From: Phialocephala subalpina
Lineage: Eukaryota; Ascomycota; Leotiomycetes; Helotiales; Mollisiaceae
DNA length: 64,000 bases
Direction of reading: 5' to 3'
Assembly (NCBI GenBank): GCA_900073065.1
Contig: FJOG01000028.1
Span: forward strand, 746,188 to 810,187
Under the pieces are notes generated by a model. That model was not told where the DNA came from. It ran no database searches and saw nothing but the letters and a program-made list of their open reading frames with translations. A program made the translations under genes and the position numbers. Below are positions 33,217 through 44,478 of this stretch, in pieces. Numbering within the stretch: the first letter of the stretch is position 1; every line of letters starts with the position of its first letter.

Positions 33217-35610
33217 TCAATTCGCGTTAAACGCAGCATGGATAGATTCGCCTTCTTCAGGACTGACGTACATGTCCAGCATCTCGGCCGCAAAAGGTGT
33301 GGCATCTGGATCGATGCCTGATTCCAGAAGTAAGTCGTCATCCGCGTAGTTGAGTCGAGATAAGCAGAGGAGGTATTTTTGAGGACCGCCTGGCACGGCC
33401 GCAAGCTTCCTTTGCATGTCGATGTTTTCGTGTTTCGTCACAAGGTGGTATAGCAATCGCATTGCTAGACTGATTAATCGGGCGCTGAATGTGGTTAGCG
33501 GAGTATTCATAAAGATATCGGTGTTCGTGCCTTTCCTCGCTCCCAGACTTGTAATCGTACAGATTGTCCATCTCCTCGCTCACAAGATTCACAAATAGCC
33601 CCATCGCCTTTGGATGTCCAGCCAATGCCCGACTAGCAGCGGGAGACCGCGTCATGCTGGTGAATAGTTGCAAGAGATGAAGACGTATCCTATAAAATTT
33701 ATCCTGGCCAATTCTTTCCGTGCCTGAGGCGCACGGAGCCTCAACCATTTCCTTTACAAGATGATCCATGATCATTCCAGACTCGTATGCCATCATTTCG
33801 CCGCTTGGAATAGGGCCCCAGCTTTCCTTCGCCATACTGGTTGATAACATCTTGTACATTGTCAAGTAGTCTTCTTCTCTCTGATTGGCGCTAACCATGA
33901 CCAACACGAATTCCCATCGCATTAGCTTCCAGAAACGGGTGATATTTTCAGGTAGAGACATGCACCCTTGGGCAACGATATAAAGGAGACGCATACACGC
34001 GGTGGTATCAATTTGGTATTCTTCCGGCAATTTTCTGAATCGCTGAATTGCTACCAATTCGATTGTTTTTGCAGCCACGTCAACAAGTGCGTCGACGATA
34101 CCAGGTGCGATCTTCGAAGTATGCATTTCCAGTGCAAAGTTCAACATATCTATGAGAAGATGAATTGGCTCGAGCTGTCTCATGTTAGCTTTTGCTGGAT
34201 AAAGTGAATGTGGAGCATACGTATAATTCCTTCTTGCATTTTTTCCACATAGTGATGAGAAGGTTGCAGAATTCTATCGACAACTCCTTAGACTGTTTCT
34301 TGAGCCCAAGAGCTGGGATCTGGCCTAGTATGACGGATTGGAACGACTCTTTGGGCGAAGATGGTAAAGCGTACTTTCCCAACTCTTCTACTGTCCGTAG
34401 GTGCTCAGCATCGATCCTGTGATCTAGCATAGTCCCAATGAACTAAAACGATTAGCAATTGTCACTAATGAGAGAGAGACACGTGGACTAACGTCAAAAC
34501 GGTCATCCTGGATATCAAGCTTTGCTAGAATGGCTTCATCCAGAGCTAAAGTACTTGAATTGAAAGCCAAAGGACCTTCGGGTTGTATGATCTCCAAAGC
34601 CCCAGCCGGACTCTCGACAGTCTTCCGTTTTCGCTTGCCTGGCTTGGACGGGGAGCCTAAGATCCGTTTCTGGAATTTCGAAGGAGAGACCCTCGAGGGA
34701 GAAATAATCTCTATCTCGTCGTCGTCGAATCCGTCCCTATGTGGAAGACTTTTCTTTTTCTTCGGCGTAACATTGACATCCTTCTTTTCTGCATCCCTCG
34801 CTTTGTTCAGTCGTCGTACCCTTTCGGATTCCTCTGCTAGGTCCCGTCTAATAAAGTCTCGTTCTGTGGCAGCGTTCTTCTCTTTCGTACGAGCCTGTTC
34901 AAGGGCATGTTGTTGTTTCGCCAATTTCTCCTCGCTTTCTTTCTTGTAATTGGCCAATTGCCTCTCAAATTCCTTGGATGTCTTCTCTTGCTTGCTCCGG
35001 ACAATAGAAATCTCGCCCGCTTTTGCATTGAGCTCGTTCTTGAGGGTGTTGCGCTCTTTGATTAGCTATATAGAATTAGTTTTGATCGACCAGTTACGGA
35101 ACTGCGAGTTACCTCCTCAAGCTGCTTCTGCAAGCTTTCTACTTTGACATCAGATGCAGCAGAGTGCTGACTACCCTGCTCAGCGACAACGGAGTCGTTG
35201 AGAGGAATTGCCGCCGGAGGACGAACATAATTTGACACATTGAACCTGGGAGGCGTGGGCCGTGTTCGATTTGCCAATTGAGATATTGAGTTGGAATTGC
35301 TGGTGGCCCCATATCGCTGCTGCCGAAACTGCTCCTGCTGCGTTGGATGTCCTTGGTTGTTTCGAGGTGGAGGAGCAATGATTGCAGGCGTACTTCGTGC
35401 TTCGTCAACTATTATATCCTCGTCGAAGTCAACATCGTCCAAGTCGTCTCCATAGTCCGAAGAAGGTGCAACCACCTTCCCTTGAGCAGCTTGCGTCTGG
35501 GCCTGTGTAAATTGGATGGCATTGTTCTCGAGCTCTACAAACGCATCGTCGGGCAGCGCATCGAAGTCGTCGTCGTCGAAGACCTCTTCATCATCGTCGT
35601 ATCCCGCCAT
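33217..35610 (-). CDS. rad26: DNA-damage checkpoint protein Rad26/UvsD (ATRIP orthologue)
   Basis: Five exons (35113-35610, 34493-35065, 34222-34442, 33531-34175, 33217-33484) close to 734 codons. The N-terminus is very acidic (EEVFDDDDFDALPDDAFVEL), then comes a disordered part, a Glu/Lys coiled coil (about residues 160-250, LKNELNAKAGEIS.., EEKLAKQQHALEQAR), a basic stretch with KKKKSLPH and KPGKRKRK, and a helical-repeat C-terminus (IHLLIDMLNFALEM.., MRWEFVLVMVSANQ.., LCLSRLNYADDDLL). This is the architecture of fission-yeast Rad26 and Aspergillus UvsD, which partner the ATR kinase at RPA-coated single-stranded DNA. The last intron (33485-33530) starts with GC instead of GT on the coding strand; it has a GCTAAC branch and CAG end. 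Start at 35610 (MAGYDD) is preferred; in-frame ATGs lie at 35622 and 35649. Confidence 0.88.
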
Positions 35611-36278
35611 CCCATCGGGCATGCATTGACAAGCAGCATTGGTGTTCAACTGTTCCGTTCCTTCGGATGTTTAAAATGCGTGCCGCCCACGCGTTGATGG
35701 GACGCGACCAAATTGGTTTCTGCCAGAGCACACCGCCCTTCACCAACTCGGAGGCTCGGTTGAATCGTTGTTCCGACAAGCTTCACGAAGACAGAGTATT
35801 TTCGAGGCAGACGTGAGTACGCCAGTGCTTTTTAATCCAGTCTAATAAATAAATAGATTTGATCCTGCTTCAACTTCTCATTACTATGGATTAATTTGTG
35901 TTTTGTTGGCAGAAGTATTTCCGTTTTCTCGACGCCAAGCACACGCGACTTTTCACAAGCTTGAGAGACGAGCCCCTAATAAAGAAATTGACCAAGGCTG
36001 CTAGGATACGTCAGTGAGAGCCCAACACGCTATCCACCAACTTTCGCGCGGCAATCGACCACGACAACTCGGTCCTAAGCTTCCTTCTCTTCGATCTGTT
36101 CTTTCCCTAGTTGACCGCAGGAACGACTACTGCTTCTGTGCTGGCTTCATGATCGTGGGCCGACGGATATAAGCAACGCCCTCCTCAGTCTTGGCGCCCA
36201 TAGAGTCTGCAAAGCAAGGAACACGCGGAACAGCAGGAGATCCTCACTCTACAACCTGCATTGCAGAGGATCGCAGCA
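35611..36278. promoter_or_regulatory. Bidirectional promoter between rad26 and CDS1
   Basis: A 668-bp spacer serves two divergent housekeeping genes. No other gene is present. Confidence 0.5.
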
Positions 36279-37835
36279 ATGGCCAAACCACGTCGGGGTG
36301 TCAAGTTTAACCATCGGAATGGCAGTTCGGGCACAGATGGGCGGCGGAGCAGTTTCTCAGACATCAGCGAAGCGGCATCAGAGCCAGGTTCTCCAACCGA
36401 TAAAAATGCAAATGGGGGAGATACAATAGTGGTGGTGGGATATCTACTCTTCAGATGATCCAGAACTTCAGCTGATAGAGTGCAAATAGCAGCCCCCGAT
36501 TTCCGAATATGAAAAAAAGAAGCAGACCTTCCTCACTCGAGCACTATGGACGTTCGTTATGATCGGCGTGTTTTTTTGGGCAATGTTCATGGGGCATATC
36601 TACATCATTGCAATTGTGACGGCGGTACAAATCATCTCGTTCAAGGAGGTTATAGCCATTGCGAACGTTCCCAGTCGAGCACGACGATTACGATTTACAA
36701 AGGCTCTTAATTGGTACTGGTTGGCGACGACTATGTACTTCCTCTACGGAGAGAGTGTGATATACTATTTCAAGCATATAGTGCTGGTCGACAAAGTCCT
36801 CCTGCCATTTGCCACCCACCACCGATTCATAAGCTTTATGCTCTACATTATAGGTACGGGCTTTAGAAGTGAAGAGAGGACGAGAGGGAAACGTGCTGAC
36901 ATATCCAAGGATTCGTGTTTTTCGTTGCTTCTCTTCAAGCTGGACATTACCGATTCCAGTTCACTCAATTTGCATGGACGCATCTTGCGTTGTACTTGAT
37001 TGTTGTCCAGGCACACTTCATTATGAACAATGTTTTCGAAGGAATGATATGGTTCTTCCTACCCGTTTCTTTAGTCATTTGCAACGACATCTTCGCATAC
37101 ATCTGCGGAATCACATTCGGACGTACTCAGCTCATTAAGCTGTCCCCCAAGAAGACTGTCGAAGGTTTTGTTGGTGCTTGGGTTCTCACTGTACTGTTTG
37201 GTATTGGCATGACCAATGTCCTCATGCGGTACAAGTATTTCATCTGCCCTGTGAACGTAGGTTATTCTCTCTTTATCTAGGCCTTCACTAAGACTACTCA
37301 GGATCTCGGTGCAAACCTCTGGACTGGACTTGAGTGTACTCCAAATCCAGTCTTCACCGCGCATACCTACGACCTTCCTATCTGGTTCCCGGTCTACAAG
37401 ACGTTCTCTATGGCACCTATGCAACTCCATATCCTCGTTTTCGCCACTTTCGCCTCCCTAATCGCTCCATTTGGTGGATTTTTTGCGTCTGGCCTCAAGC
37501 GAACCTTCAAGATCAAAGACTTTGGCGACTCGATTCCAGGGCACGGTGGAATGACGGACCGCATGGATTGCCAATTCATCATGGGTTTCTTCGCATACAT
37601 GTATTACCACAGCTTCATTGCAGTCTACAAGGTTTCGCTAGGCGGTGTTATTGAGAACGCGATTACTGGATTGACTCCGGAAGAACAGATGGAACTCGTC
37701 AAAGGCATCAGCAAGCATCTTTTCAATCAAGGTGTGATTGCTGAAGGAGTAAGTATCACTATAAAACCTACGATAACACTTCGCTAAGTTCAACAGGTCT
37801 TGGATTGCCTAAACGCAGCAGTGAAAAGGAGATAA
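36279..37835 (+). CDS. CDS1: Phosphatidate cytidylyltransferase (CDP-diacylglycerol synthase)
   Basis: Exons: 36279 to about 36434, 36490-36853, 36910-37256, 37302-37748 and 37797-37835; about 450 residues. The enzyme makes CDP-diacylglycerol from phosphatidate and CTP in the ER, feeding phosphatidylinositol and phosphatidylglycerol synthesis. The family signature S-x-L-K-R-x4-K-D-x-G-x2-I-P-x-H-G-G-x-x-D-R-x-D is complete (SGLKRTFKIKDFGDSIPGHG then GMTDRMD). Helical membrane segments include MIGVFFWAMFMGHIYIIAIV, FVFFVASLQAGHYRFQ, WFFLPVSLVICNDIFAYICG (with the conserved ND-AY-G-FGRT-L-KLSPKKT block) and LHILVFATFASLIAPFGGFF. The first donor is ambiguous by 3-nt steps (36429, 36432 or 36435). 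The last splice (37749-37796) replaces a read-through tail by the short exon VLDCLNAAVKRR. Confidence 0.95.
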
Positions 37836-38628
37836 ATGAAAAGTTCTTTCTTTAGTTCTTTCTTGCATTACGATTTACGAGTTTCCATTTGCGCCGGTTG
37901 GCCTGTATAATACCCTTCTGTCCATATTCCGACTACGCGTTTGGATGCTCTGTCGTTAGTGGTCTTCGTGAGCAATGCGCCAGGATCAAGGATAACTGGC
38001 CCGAGGGATTTCAAGCATTCGTGGGGTATGGCATCAGGCGATTTGCATTTGAATTGGACGTCAGAGGGCTTCTGGCTACATCTAATAGCAATGAAAAGCA
38101 TTAAAGCGTGTGGTAGCTTTCTCGGTTGAGACGTGTGTCTCAGAAATTCTCCATGAGCCTCGACTGCGTAACCTCACATAAACTCGAGTTCCCGCAGAAC
38201 CTGAAAGGGCAAACAACAGCGGCTTGCAATCAGGTCCTGAAGTATGAAGAGTTCTAAGATGGCTATAATTCCGTAATTTTGTGGGATTTTCCCAATTCAA
38301 ATTCCACTGTATTGGGCTTTCGCGAAGATATGCAACGATATCGTGGCATACAAAGATGGAAAGTCCGAGTATTTCTCAGACAATTATTCTCCCAAAATCA
38401 TGCAATATATTTCCGACTCCTAGGTATCCGATGTCCGTTTTGGGCAGGTCCTCCCCGGCGCCTGCCATTTACATCTTGCTCGTCACTTTACGAGTAGGTA
38501 GTTACTACGCTACCTCACAAATATTTCTTCGGATTTCCAGCACTTTGCAATGTCAACGCTGCATACTTCGGCTACAGCATGCACATCCAAACCATCATTT
38601 CGCGACAAAGCAATTATAATTGACCAAC
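37836..38628. other. Intergenic
   Basis: About 790 bp without a supported gene; it holds the CDS1 3' end and the promoter of the aspartic-protease-like gene. Confidence 0.45.
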
Positions 38629-40410
38629 ATGTTTCTTCGCCATCTCTCGCTCTATCTCTTCACACTTGTGTCATCAGCGACAGCAGCACTTCCTCCGATA
38701 CATTATACGATCTCGCGACGAGGTGGAAGCTTTCCAGCACCCGACACCGCCAATCTGACGTATCTTCTCGAGCAGGTCAAGGTTGTTGAGCAGCGATACA
38801 GTGCGACGACACGCACCTTCAGCGGGAACAAGGTCGTACGCAAACCGAAACGTGTTCATGGAACGCAAGCTGGGGCCGCTTTGCTGGGCGAAGCTAGTAG
38901 AGATGGTAAGTCTTCATTTCGCTGATATGCTTTGGAAATATACGACACAGACATACTAACTTCAAGACTCCGAGCTATAGGAAATTGGTTTGCATCTTTG
39001 CACATTGGAGATCCAATGCAAGAAGTCGATATGGATCTCGACATGTTGACTGCAGACTTTTGGATTCTTTCCACAAGCAGTGATAAGGGATCCTTCTTCC
39101 TTGACTTCAATAGCAAATCCTATGGTTGAGTGCCAGCTGCTGCTTCAATGCATTGTACCTCTACTGACCCAAATATAGTTGATTCCGAAAACCCCTTGGC
39201 GTTTCCTACCTGCCGTCAACCGAAAGACCTCGTCCATTTACCTACCATACAACGATCAGTTCCCCTCTCCTTCGCCCATTGCAGGCCTTCCAAGCAATGG
39301 ATCAGGTCGCTTCTGCCATCTGGTGCCTACCTTGGCCTTGCGCCATCTACAGCTCTGAGCCAGACCAAGACGATGTCCCTTATGCCACAGTTGGTTGAGA
39401 AACAGATCATAGATACCCCGATATGGTCGATTATGCTGGCCAACAGAAAAGAAGGCATATTCAGTATAGGAGGCACTTCCGTGGCGTCAGTCAGAGAAGT
39501 AGAGCGAGAGACGGAGGATAGCTTGGCCCGACTAGGGCATCAAAAATCAGAACGAAGCTTTACCATCAATGATGCGCCACGCCGAGAGGATGGCGACAAA
39601 TTGAGCGAGTGGAAATGGATGAAGGTTCAAGGTGCAGAAGGCTGGTGGCAGATTCTGATGCGGGGCGTGTTTGTCGAGGGGATCAAAATCCTGGACAGCC
39701 AGCCAGTTGTTCTAGATGTAAGTCTGCCGCAGCCTCTGGGTGCTAGAAATGCTCACTGCAAGCAGATCAATACACCGTTCATTATCGCACCCCCATTGGC
39801 TGCTAGGTAAGCCCACCCTTTTGGAGCAACATTACCCTTTCCCTTTGTTTCGAGAGTTCGAAATATCCCAAGTCTTCCGGGACATTCTACTCTCGTCTTT
39901 GAAGTGCTCGAATAGGGATACTGACTTCGAGACCTTGGGTATAGGACTTTCTACGCATCCATCTCTGGCAGCAAGCGGTTGTCACCTCCCTACGATCAAT
40001 TCCACGCCTACCCTTGCTTCAATCTACCGCGAATAAATTTCGAGTTCGACCAATGGAATGTTCAGGTGCTAAACGCTAAAAGAGATAAGGGTACATTCTC
40101 TCCCGGTGGACGGTTTTCTCTCGGCAGGATGACGAGGGGCAGTGGCTTCTGTATTGGAACTATCATCGAATCCAGGGTGGGTATTAGCACGTCTGATGCA
40201 AGGGAATCTAATTCTAAAGTCCACGTTGATGGTGGCAATGGCCTTTCGGATGTTTGGATCATCGGCGAACCCTTTTACAGAGATGTTCAAGTTGCCTTTC
40301 ATGTGAGTTTCCGAGCCCTTTCGTACCTTGCTAGCGGAGTCGACTTCGATGCAGCATGCTGATCTTATCTGTAGTGGAGAGATAAGCTAGTGGGGATGCA
40401 ACGAGCCTGA
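38629..40410 (+). CDS. Secreted pepsin-fold (A1-like) protein lacking both catalytic Asp motifs
   Basis: Six exons (38629-38905, 38981-39124, 39179-39717, 39766-39806, 39945-40302, 40375-40410) close to 464 codons. A signal peptide is clear (MFLRHLSLYLFTLVSSATAA). The pepsin layout is kept: NWFASLHIGDPMQEVDMDLD, ADFWILSTSS, YLGLAPSTALSQ, PIWSIMLANRKEGIFSIGG, WQILMRGVFVEG, APPLAARTFYASISGS, CFNLPRINFEF and VWIIGEPFYRDVQVAFHW. At the first active site the usual DTGS is replaced by DMLTAD (LDMLTADFW), and at the second the DTG is replaced by DINTPF (VVLDINTPFIIAPP). Without the two DTG motifs it should not be a peptidase, so it is likely a pseudoenzyme, perhaps binding peptides or cell-wall partners. 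All splices rebuild conserved blocks, and the gene looks intact, not decayed. Confidence 0.85.
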
Positions 40411-41022
40411 AATAAGATTTTCACGACGGCCTCCAGCCGATCAGACCGTTCAGATCTTCCAAAAATTAATTTAGTTGTATGTACAGTACTGTACCTGGTG
40501 CCGTGCTGTGCATGTGGTGATTACTGTGGTCGACAGGGGAAAACAACGATCAGCGGGAGGATAACCTCAACCGAGCCGGCCCCTGAGCCGGCGTGGAGTT
40601 CGTCTGAAGCTAACAAAGTCAATCTCAGCTTGAGACGAAACGAACTTCGGACCAGCGTCCGCTTAAGTTGAATAAGCTTGACGATCACCAACCAGCGTCT
40701 AGGATTCTTCCTTGATATCTTTGCAGCAGCCTTGCAGAAGTGCCGCATCCTAGACTAGCGGAAGCTTAACTACTTTGGTACGCCTCCCCCTTATCTACCG
40801 AGGCAGCGCTTGTGGAGCCTCAACAATTTGTCCGAGCCGTCTCGCAGCAGCTTGCAGCCATCGAGTTTTTGCAATTTACGATCAGATCACTCTGATAAGT
40901 ACGTCTGGGGCCCCATTTTCTTCTTTTTCCCCTTGTCCTTCGCTCCTGTTTGGCACGTTGTCGAGAAGTAGACATCTCCCTCGCTTTGCTTCTGAGCCCT
41001 GACCTCGGTCCTCCTTTTCATC
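40411..41022. other. Intergenic
   Basis: No supported gene. A CT-rich tract at 40905-41020 directly before the HsbA start resembles a strong fungal promoter/leader. Confidence 0.45.
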
Positions 41023-41574
41023 ATGGTCTCTTTCAAGTCACTCTTTTTTCTCGCCACAGCTGCCCTCCAGCTCGTGAGCGCCAACCCTCTTGCTATCCGC
41101 AGTCTTGACGCGGATCTCATCCTTGTCGACCTAAAGGCGCTCGACGACACCGTCAAGGGTCTCTCAAAGTCAATCGAGCTTTACCCTGGAGGAGCTGTTG
41201 AAGCCGGACCTATCCTCGTTGCGTTCTCTGCTGTCCACATCGCGAACAGAAAAGCTTATGGTACCGCCTGTGCCATCAAGAACTTGACCATCTCCGACTC
41301 GTATACCGTCCTCAACTACGTGAGCAAGACCCTCGGCGTCGATATCCCGTCGGGAGTGAAGGATCTTAAGGCAAAAAAGGAGGAGTGTGTCAAGTCGGGT
41401 CTGGAGAAGAGTGTTGTTAGCAGTTTGGATCTTCTGAAGTATGATCATGAGTCTTTGAGTGGAGCTTTGGGGAAGAAGCTCAGCCAAGATCAGGGTGTGC
41501 AGTTGGAGGCTTATGGGGTGGTTAAGTCGATTGATGATGCTATCAAGGAGGGTATAGCGGGTTTCTCGAGCTAG
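41023..41574 (+). CDS. Hydrophobic surface-binding protein A (HsbA) family secreted protein
   Basis: Single exon, 183 codons. A signal peptide (MVSFKSLFFLATAALQLVSA, cut near residue 20-21) is followed by a helical, mostly Cys-poor domain: LVDLKALDDTVKGLSKSIEL, ALYGTACAIK-like segment (KAYGTACAIKNLTISD), YVSKTLGVDIPSGVKDLKAK and SLDLLKYDHESLSGALGKKL. Two Cys (ACAIK and EECVKSG) can pair. Length, signal peptide and the periodic hydrophobic pattern fit the HsbA / antigenic galactomannoprotein family (PF12296), whose founding member in Aspergillus oryzae binds hydrophobic surfaces and recruits esterases. The precise role here is not known. Confidence 0.85.
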   Translation: MVSFKSLFFLATAALQLVSANPLAIRSLDADLILVDLKALDDTVKGLSKSIELYPGGAVEAGPILVAFSAVHIANRKAYGTACAIKNLTISDSYTVLNYVSKTLGVDIPSGVKDLKAKKEECVKSGLEKSVVSSLDLLKYDHESLSGALGKKLSQDQGVQLEAYGVVKSIDDAIKEGIAGFSS

Positions 41575-42445
41575 AGGCTCGCTGGGTTATAGGTCAAGGC
41601 AAGGATGGGTTATGATGGTATGAGATCAGGTTGGGTACCGGGGGTAATCCTTCGGGTTTGGTGATTTGGGGGTTGATGTGATGGATGATAGACTTCTCTT
41701 CAGGCAACATGGAGGTATTGGATTGTATGATTCTTAAACCAGCAAGCAACGATAATGACATCGCGGGACTGGGGCTGGTCGTCCTCTTCTTACGTTCCCT
41801 TCAAGTACATACTTTTCGACTCCAAGCAACGATTAATATATTGTGGCCTGGTTTGGTACTCGGGCTCAAGTCAAGATATTTTCAACTTGCGATACTGGCC
41901 AACAAGAGTGACATTCGTTCAAAGTATGTAAATTTTCCCCAGGATATTTGGACTGCCGACACTGCTTCTTGACATGACGTTCGCCAAGCGGCCTCGTGGG
42001 TCAATTACCCCTTTATCCTCCATGAGTGTTCGTGATGGTTAAGCACGTCGAACTTAGTGCGATAGGTACAGCACTACATCATTCTTTTCAGTATCTTCTT
42101 TCAGAAACTATGTTATCTTAAGTGTTGCTGGTACTTGCTATCTATGATTGCTACTTTGTTCTTTTGAATTTGGTCACAAGCTCACGTGCGATGGATAAAG
42201 AAGAAGTATATCTTCAGACTTTAAGATGTTTGTCTTTGAAGAAACACTGGACAGAGACCGAGTGGAAATTTAGTATATATGCTCTGGTGAGAAGCACCAA
42301 AAGTTGGATCTCGAGGGTCCACTGCTCTACAATAGGTGCGTATATCATGTTTTCGGCCCGGTATGTTTCGGCTCGGGCACGTTGCACTCTTCATCAGACC
42401 CGCGCTAGCAAAAAGTACACAAAGCCCCAAAAGGATAGTGAACAA
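41575..42445. other. Intergenic between convergent genes
   Basis: No supported gene. Open frames at 41685-41972 and 42122-42502 have no motif and the latter overlaps the next gene's 3' end. Confidence 0.4.
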
Positions 42446-44478
42446 TCAGCTCAGTGTATACGAGCAACCATTCTTGAATCTCCCGTCAGTTTTCATCTGT
42501 AACCTCAGCGCCGCTATCAGTCCCAGCGGTACCACCACGTCTTCCCGCAAGCCCTTCATTTTCTGCCCGCCAGCCTCGTAGTCTGCTCTCCTGGCGCAGA
42601 CCTGCAGGTTGTCAGGATAATATCCGAATGCTGCTGTCCTCATCACAACCTCCTTCTCATTTTTAGGGCTCCATTCTCTGATCCCTTGCTTCGTGATCTG
42701 GGCTGGTGAGAGGCCAGAGGTACTGTACACTTTCATGAAGGGTTGATACACGCAGTGTGTGGTGAAGTAGTGCATGTTAGGGATTTGAAGAGAGATCTCT
42801 GGGATCAGGACATGTGGATTGTCTCGTGTTGTTTGGGTCCAAGTTCCTGTTTTGAAGATCGCTTCTGTTGTTCCTTGGGGAAGTGTAGTATCGTTTGAAT
42901 TCGGGTTTGGGGGTGAGGTGCAAGTCAGGTTCATAATTCTCCACATGTGTTTGTATAGGTCGAAATTGATGGCAACATGGATTTCTGGTGACAGGGTGCC
43001 GGTCATGCGGTGATAGGAGTAGAAGGGATCAGTTGAAAGTTTTGACTTTTCCACGGGGACTGTCATCTTGAATTCATCGATACCGATTTGGCGTATTGGT
43101 TCCTCCAGAGTGTCCGGGACGTAGAGGGTGAATGAGGATGAGGGAATGCTTGAGCTTCCATAGTCTTTTTCTGCGGGTTCGTTAGCGGTGGGTTTGACAA
43201 ATTTTTAGAGTGCTTCATACGATTGTCCAACTTCACTCGAGTGTCAAAACCACGGCAGCTGTCTTTCATCTGATCCTTCCAGGCGGCATGAGGCCCCGCT
43301 GCTGCTCTGGTGGATGTTAGCACTGTACGATCTATTGGGACTGCAACCTACAATACAAATACATCGAGTGAGAGTGCTGCGGCAAAGCAAATTGCAAGCA
43401 AGTAGATTATGAGTTTAGTACCGAGACTGAACCTAGAAATGTTAAAACCCATGAATATTGCTTTCGATGCGCAATTAGCCAGAGCCAGTCCGATGATTCC
43501 GAAAAAAGGTGTGAGTACAACGACTGCGGCGATTGTCAAGCCACTTTCTTTTCCACGCATCTTCTCCGTGAAATGTCTATGTTCTAGAGGACGGGTCAAT
43601 CGGTCGATTCGACTGATCATCCAGTATAAAAACGGTGCTGTGATGATTATCAAGCCAACAAAAGCCCAAATTGCCCTACGTGAGTAGTATTTAGCATTCC
43701 TCTCTGGCAAATTGGCGTGTCCGTCCTCATCTGGTACAAGCCTTTGAGCCCCCATGACTGAAGCAAATTCTCGGGATCCAGAAGCCGAATTTTGCTGAGA
43801 TCCTGCTTCTTGTCTCTCAACCCGATTCATTTGTCTGTGATACTCGACAGGCGACATGTTGGCTGTTGCAGGGGTCCTTCCAAACGGCTTGTCGCGCTGC
43901 GAGGGACACCAGTCGTTACAGACAACGGGCTCGCACGGTCCAGGATGGCAAACCTTGCTACAATTGCTGAGGCATGGTGCTGTGGGGTTGCCAGTGCATT
44001 TGTTCGGCTTGAAGCAGATTGCACCACAAGAATTGCCAGTGTAAGAGAGCTTTTCCTGTAATCGCCTCCCGCACCAGCAAGAAGGGACCATGTTCGAAGC
44101 TTTCCCAACTTGGAGAGTCTTGCATGTTGGGCATGGCCAAGTGAACGTGCCCTTCTTTTCCGCCCAGGCCTTGATACAGGTGAAATGGTAGATGTGATGA
44201 CAGCTCTTGCATGACCATAGCTGCGTTTCTGCATCGATCTCGTCATGGCATATCACGCGGTCTGCTTTCCCATTCATGAGGTCTTGAATAATCTGATTGC
44301 CGCGTTCTTGCTTCGGGCACACTGGCGGATCATCTTGGAATTCTCTATTAGTAAAGGATTTTTCATTTCATGACTGTTTTTTGGGAGTCAACGAACCTTG
44401 CTTTACGGAGACAGCATCTAGAACAATGTCATGGTCAGGCTCCGCATTCCATGTTGCATGTCTGATTGCGTTAAACAT
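42446..44478 (-). CDS. RING/NFX1-type zinc-finger membrane protein with one in-frame TAG
   Basis: Exons 44397-44478, 43221-44342 and 42446-43170 sum to 643 codons in one frame with a single internal stop, TAG at 43348-43350. The N-terminus has a RING-like unit (VICHDEID, WSCKSCHHIYHFTCIKAWA, WPCPTC) followed by NF-X1-type repeats (CWCGRRLQ, CGAICF, CSKVCHPGPCEPVVC). The first RING cysteine appears replaced by Arg (DRVIC). Three hydrophobic helices follow: AIWAFVGLIIITAPFLYWMI, GLTIAAVVVLTPFFGIIGLA and LIIYLLAICFAAALSLDVFV. Just after the third comes the TAG, and then a 284-codon hydrophilic domain (VAVPIDRTVLTSTR.. to NGCSYTLS) with no other stop. It could be a recently truncated gene, a readthrough site, or two genes; the absence of an ATG near the second part argues against two. 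A ubiquitin-ligase role is possible but the lost RING Cys makes it doubtful. Confidence 0.65.

Noticed and set aside
43348..44322. Treating the RING/NFX1 part as a complete separate gene
   Set aside because: The same frame continues beyond the TAG for 284 codons with a phase-consistent intron and no nearby ATG for a second gene.
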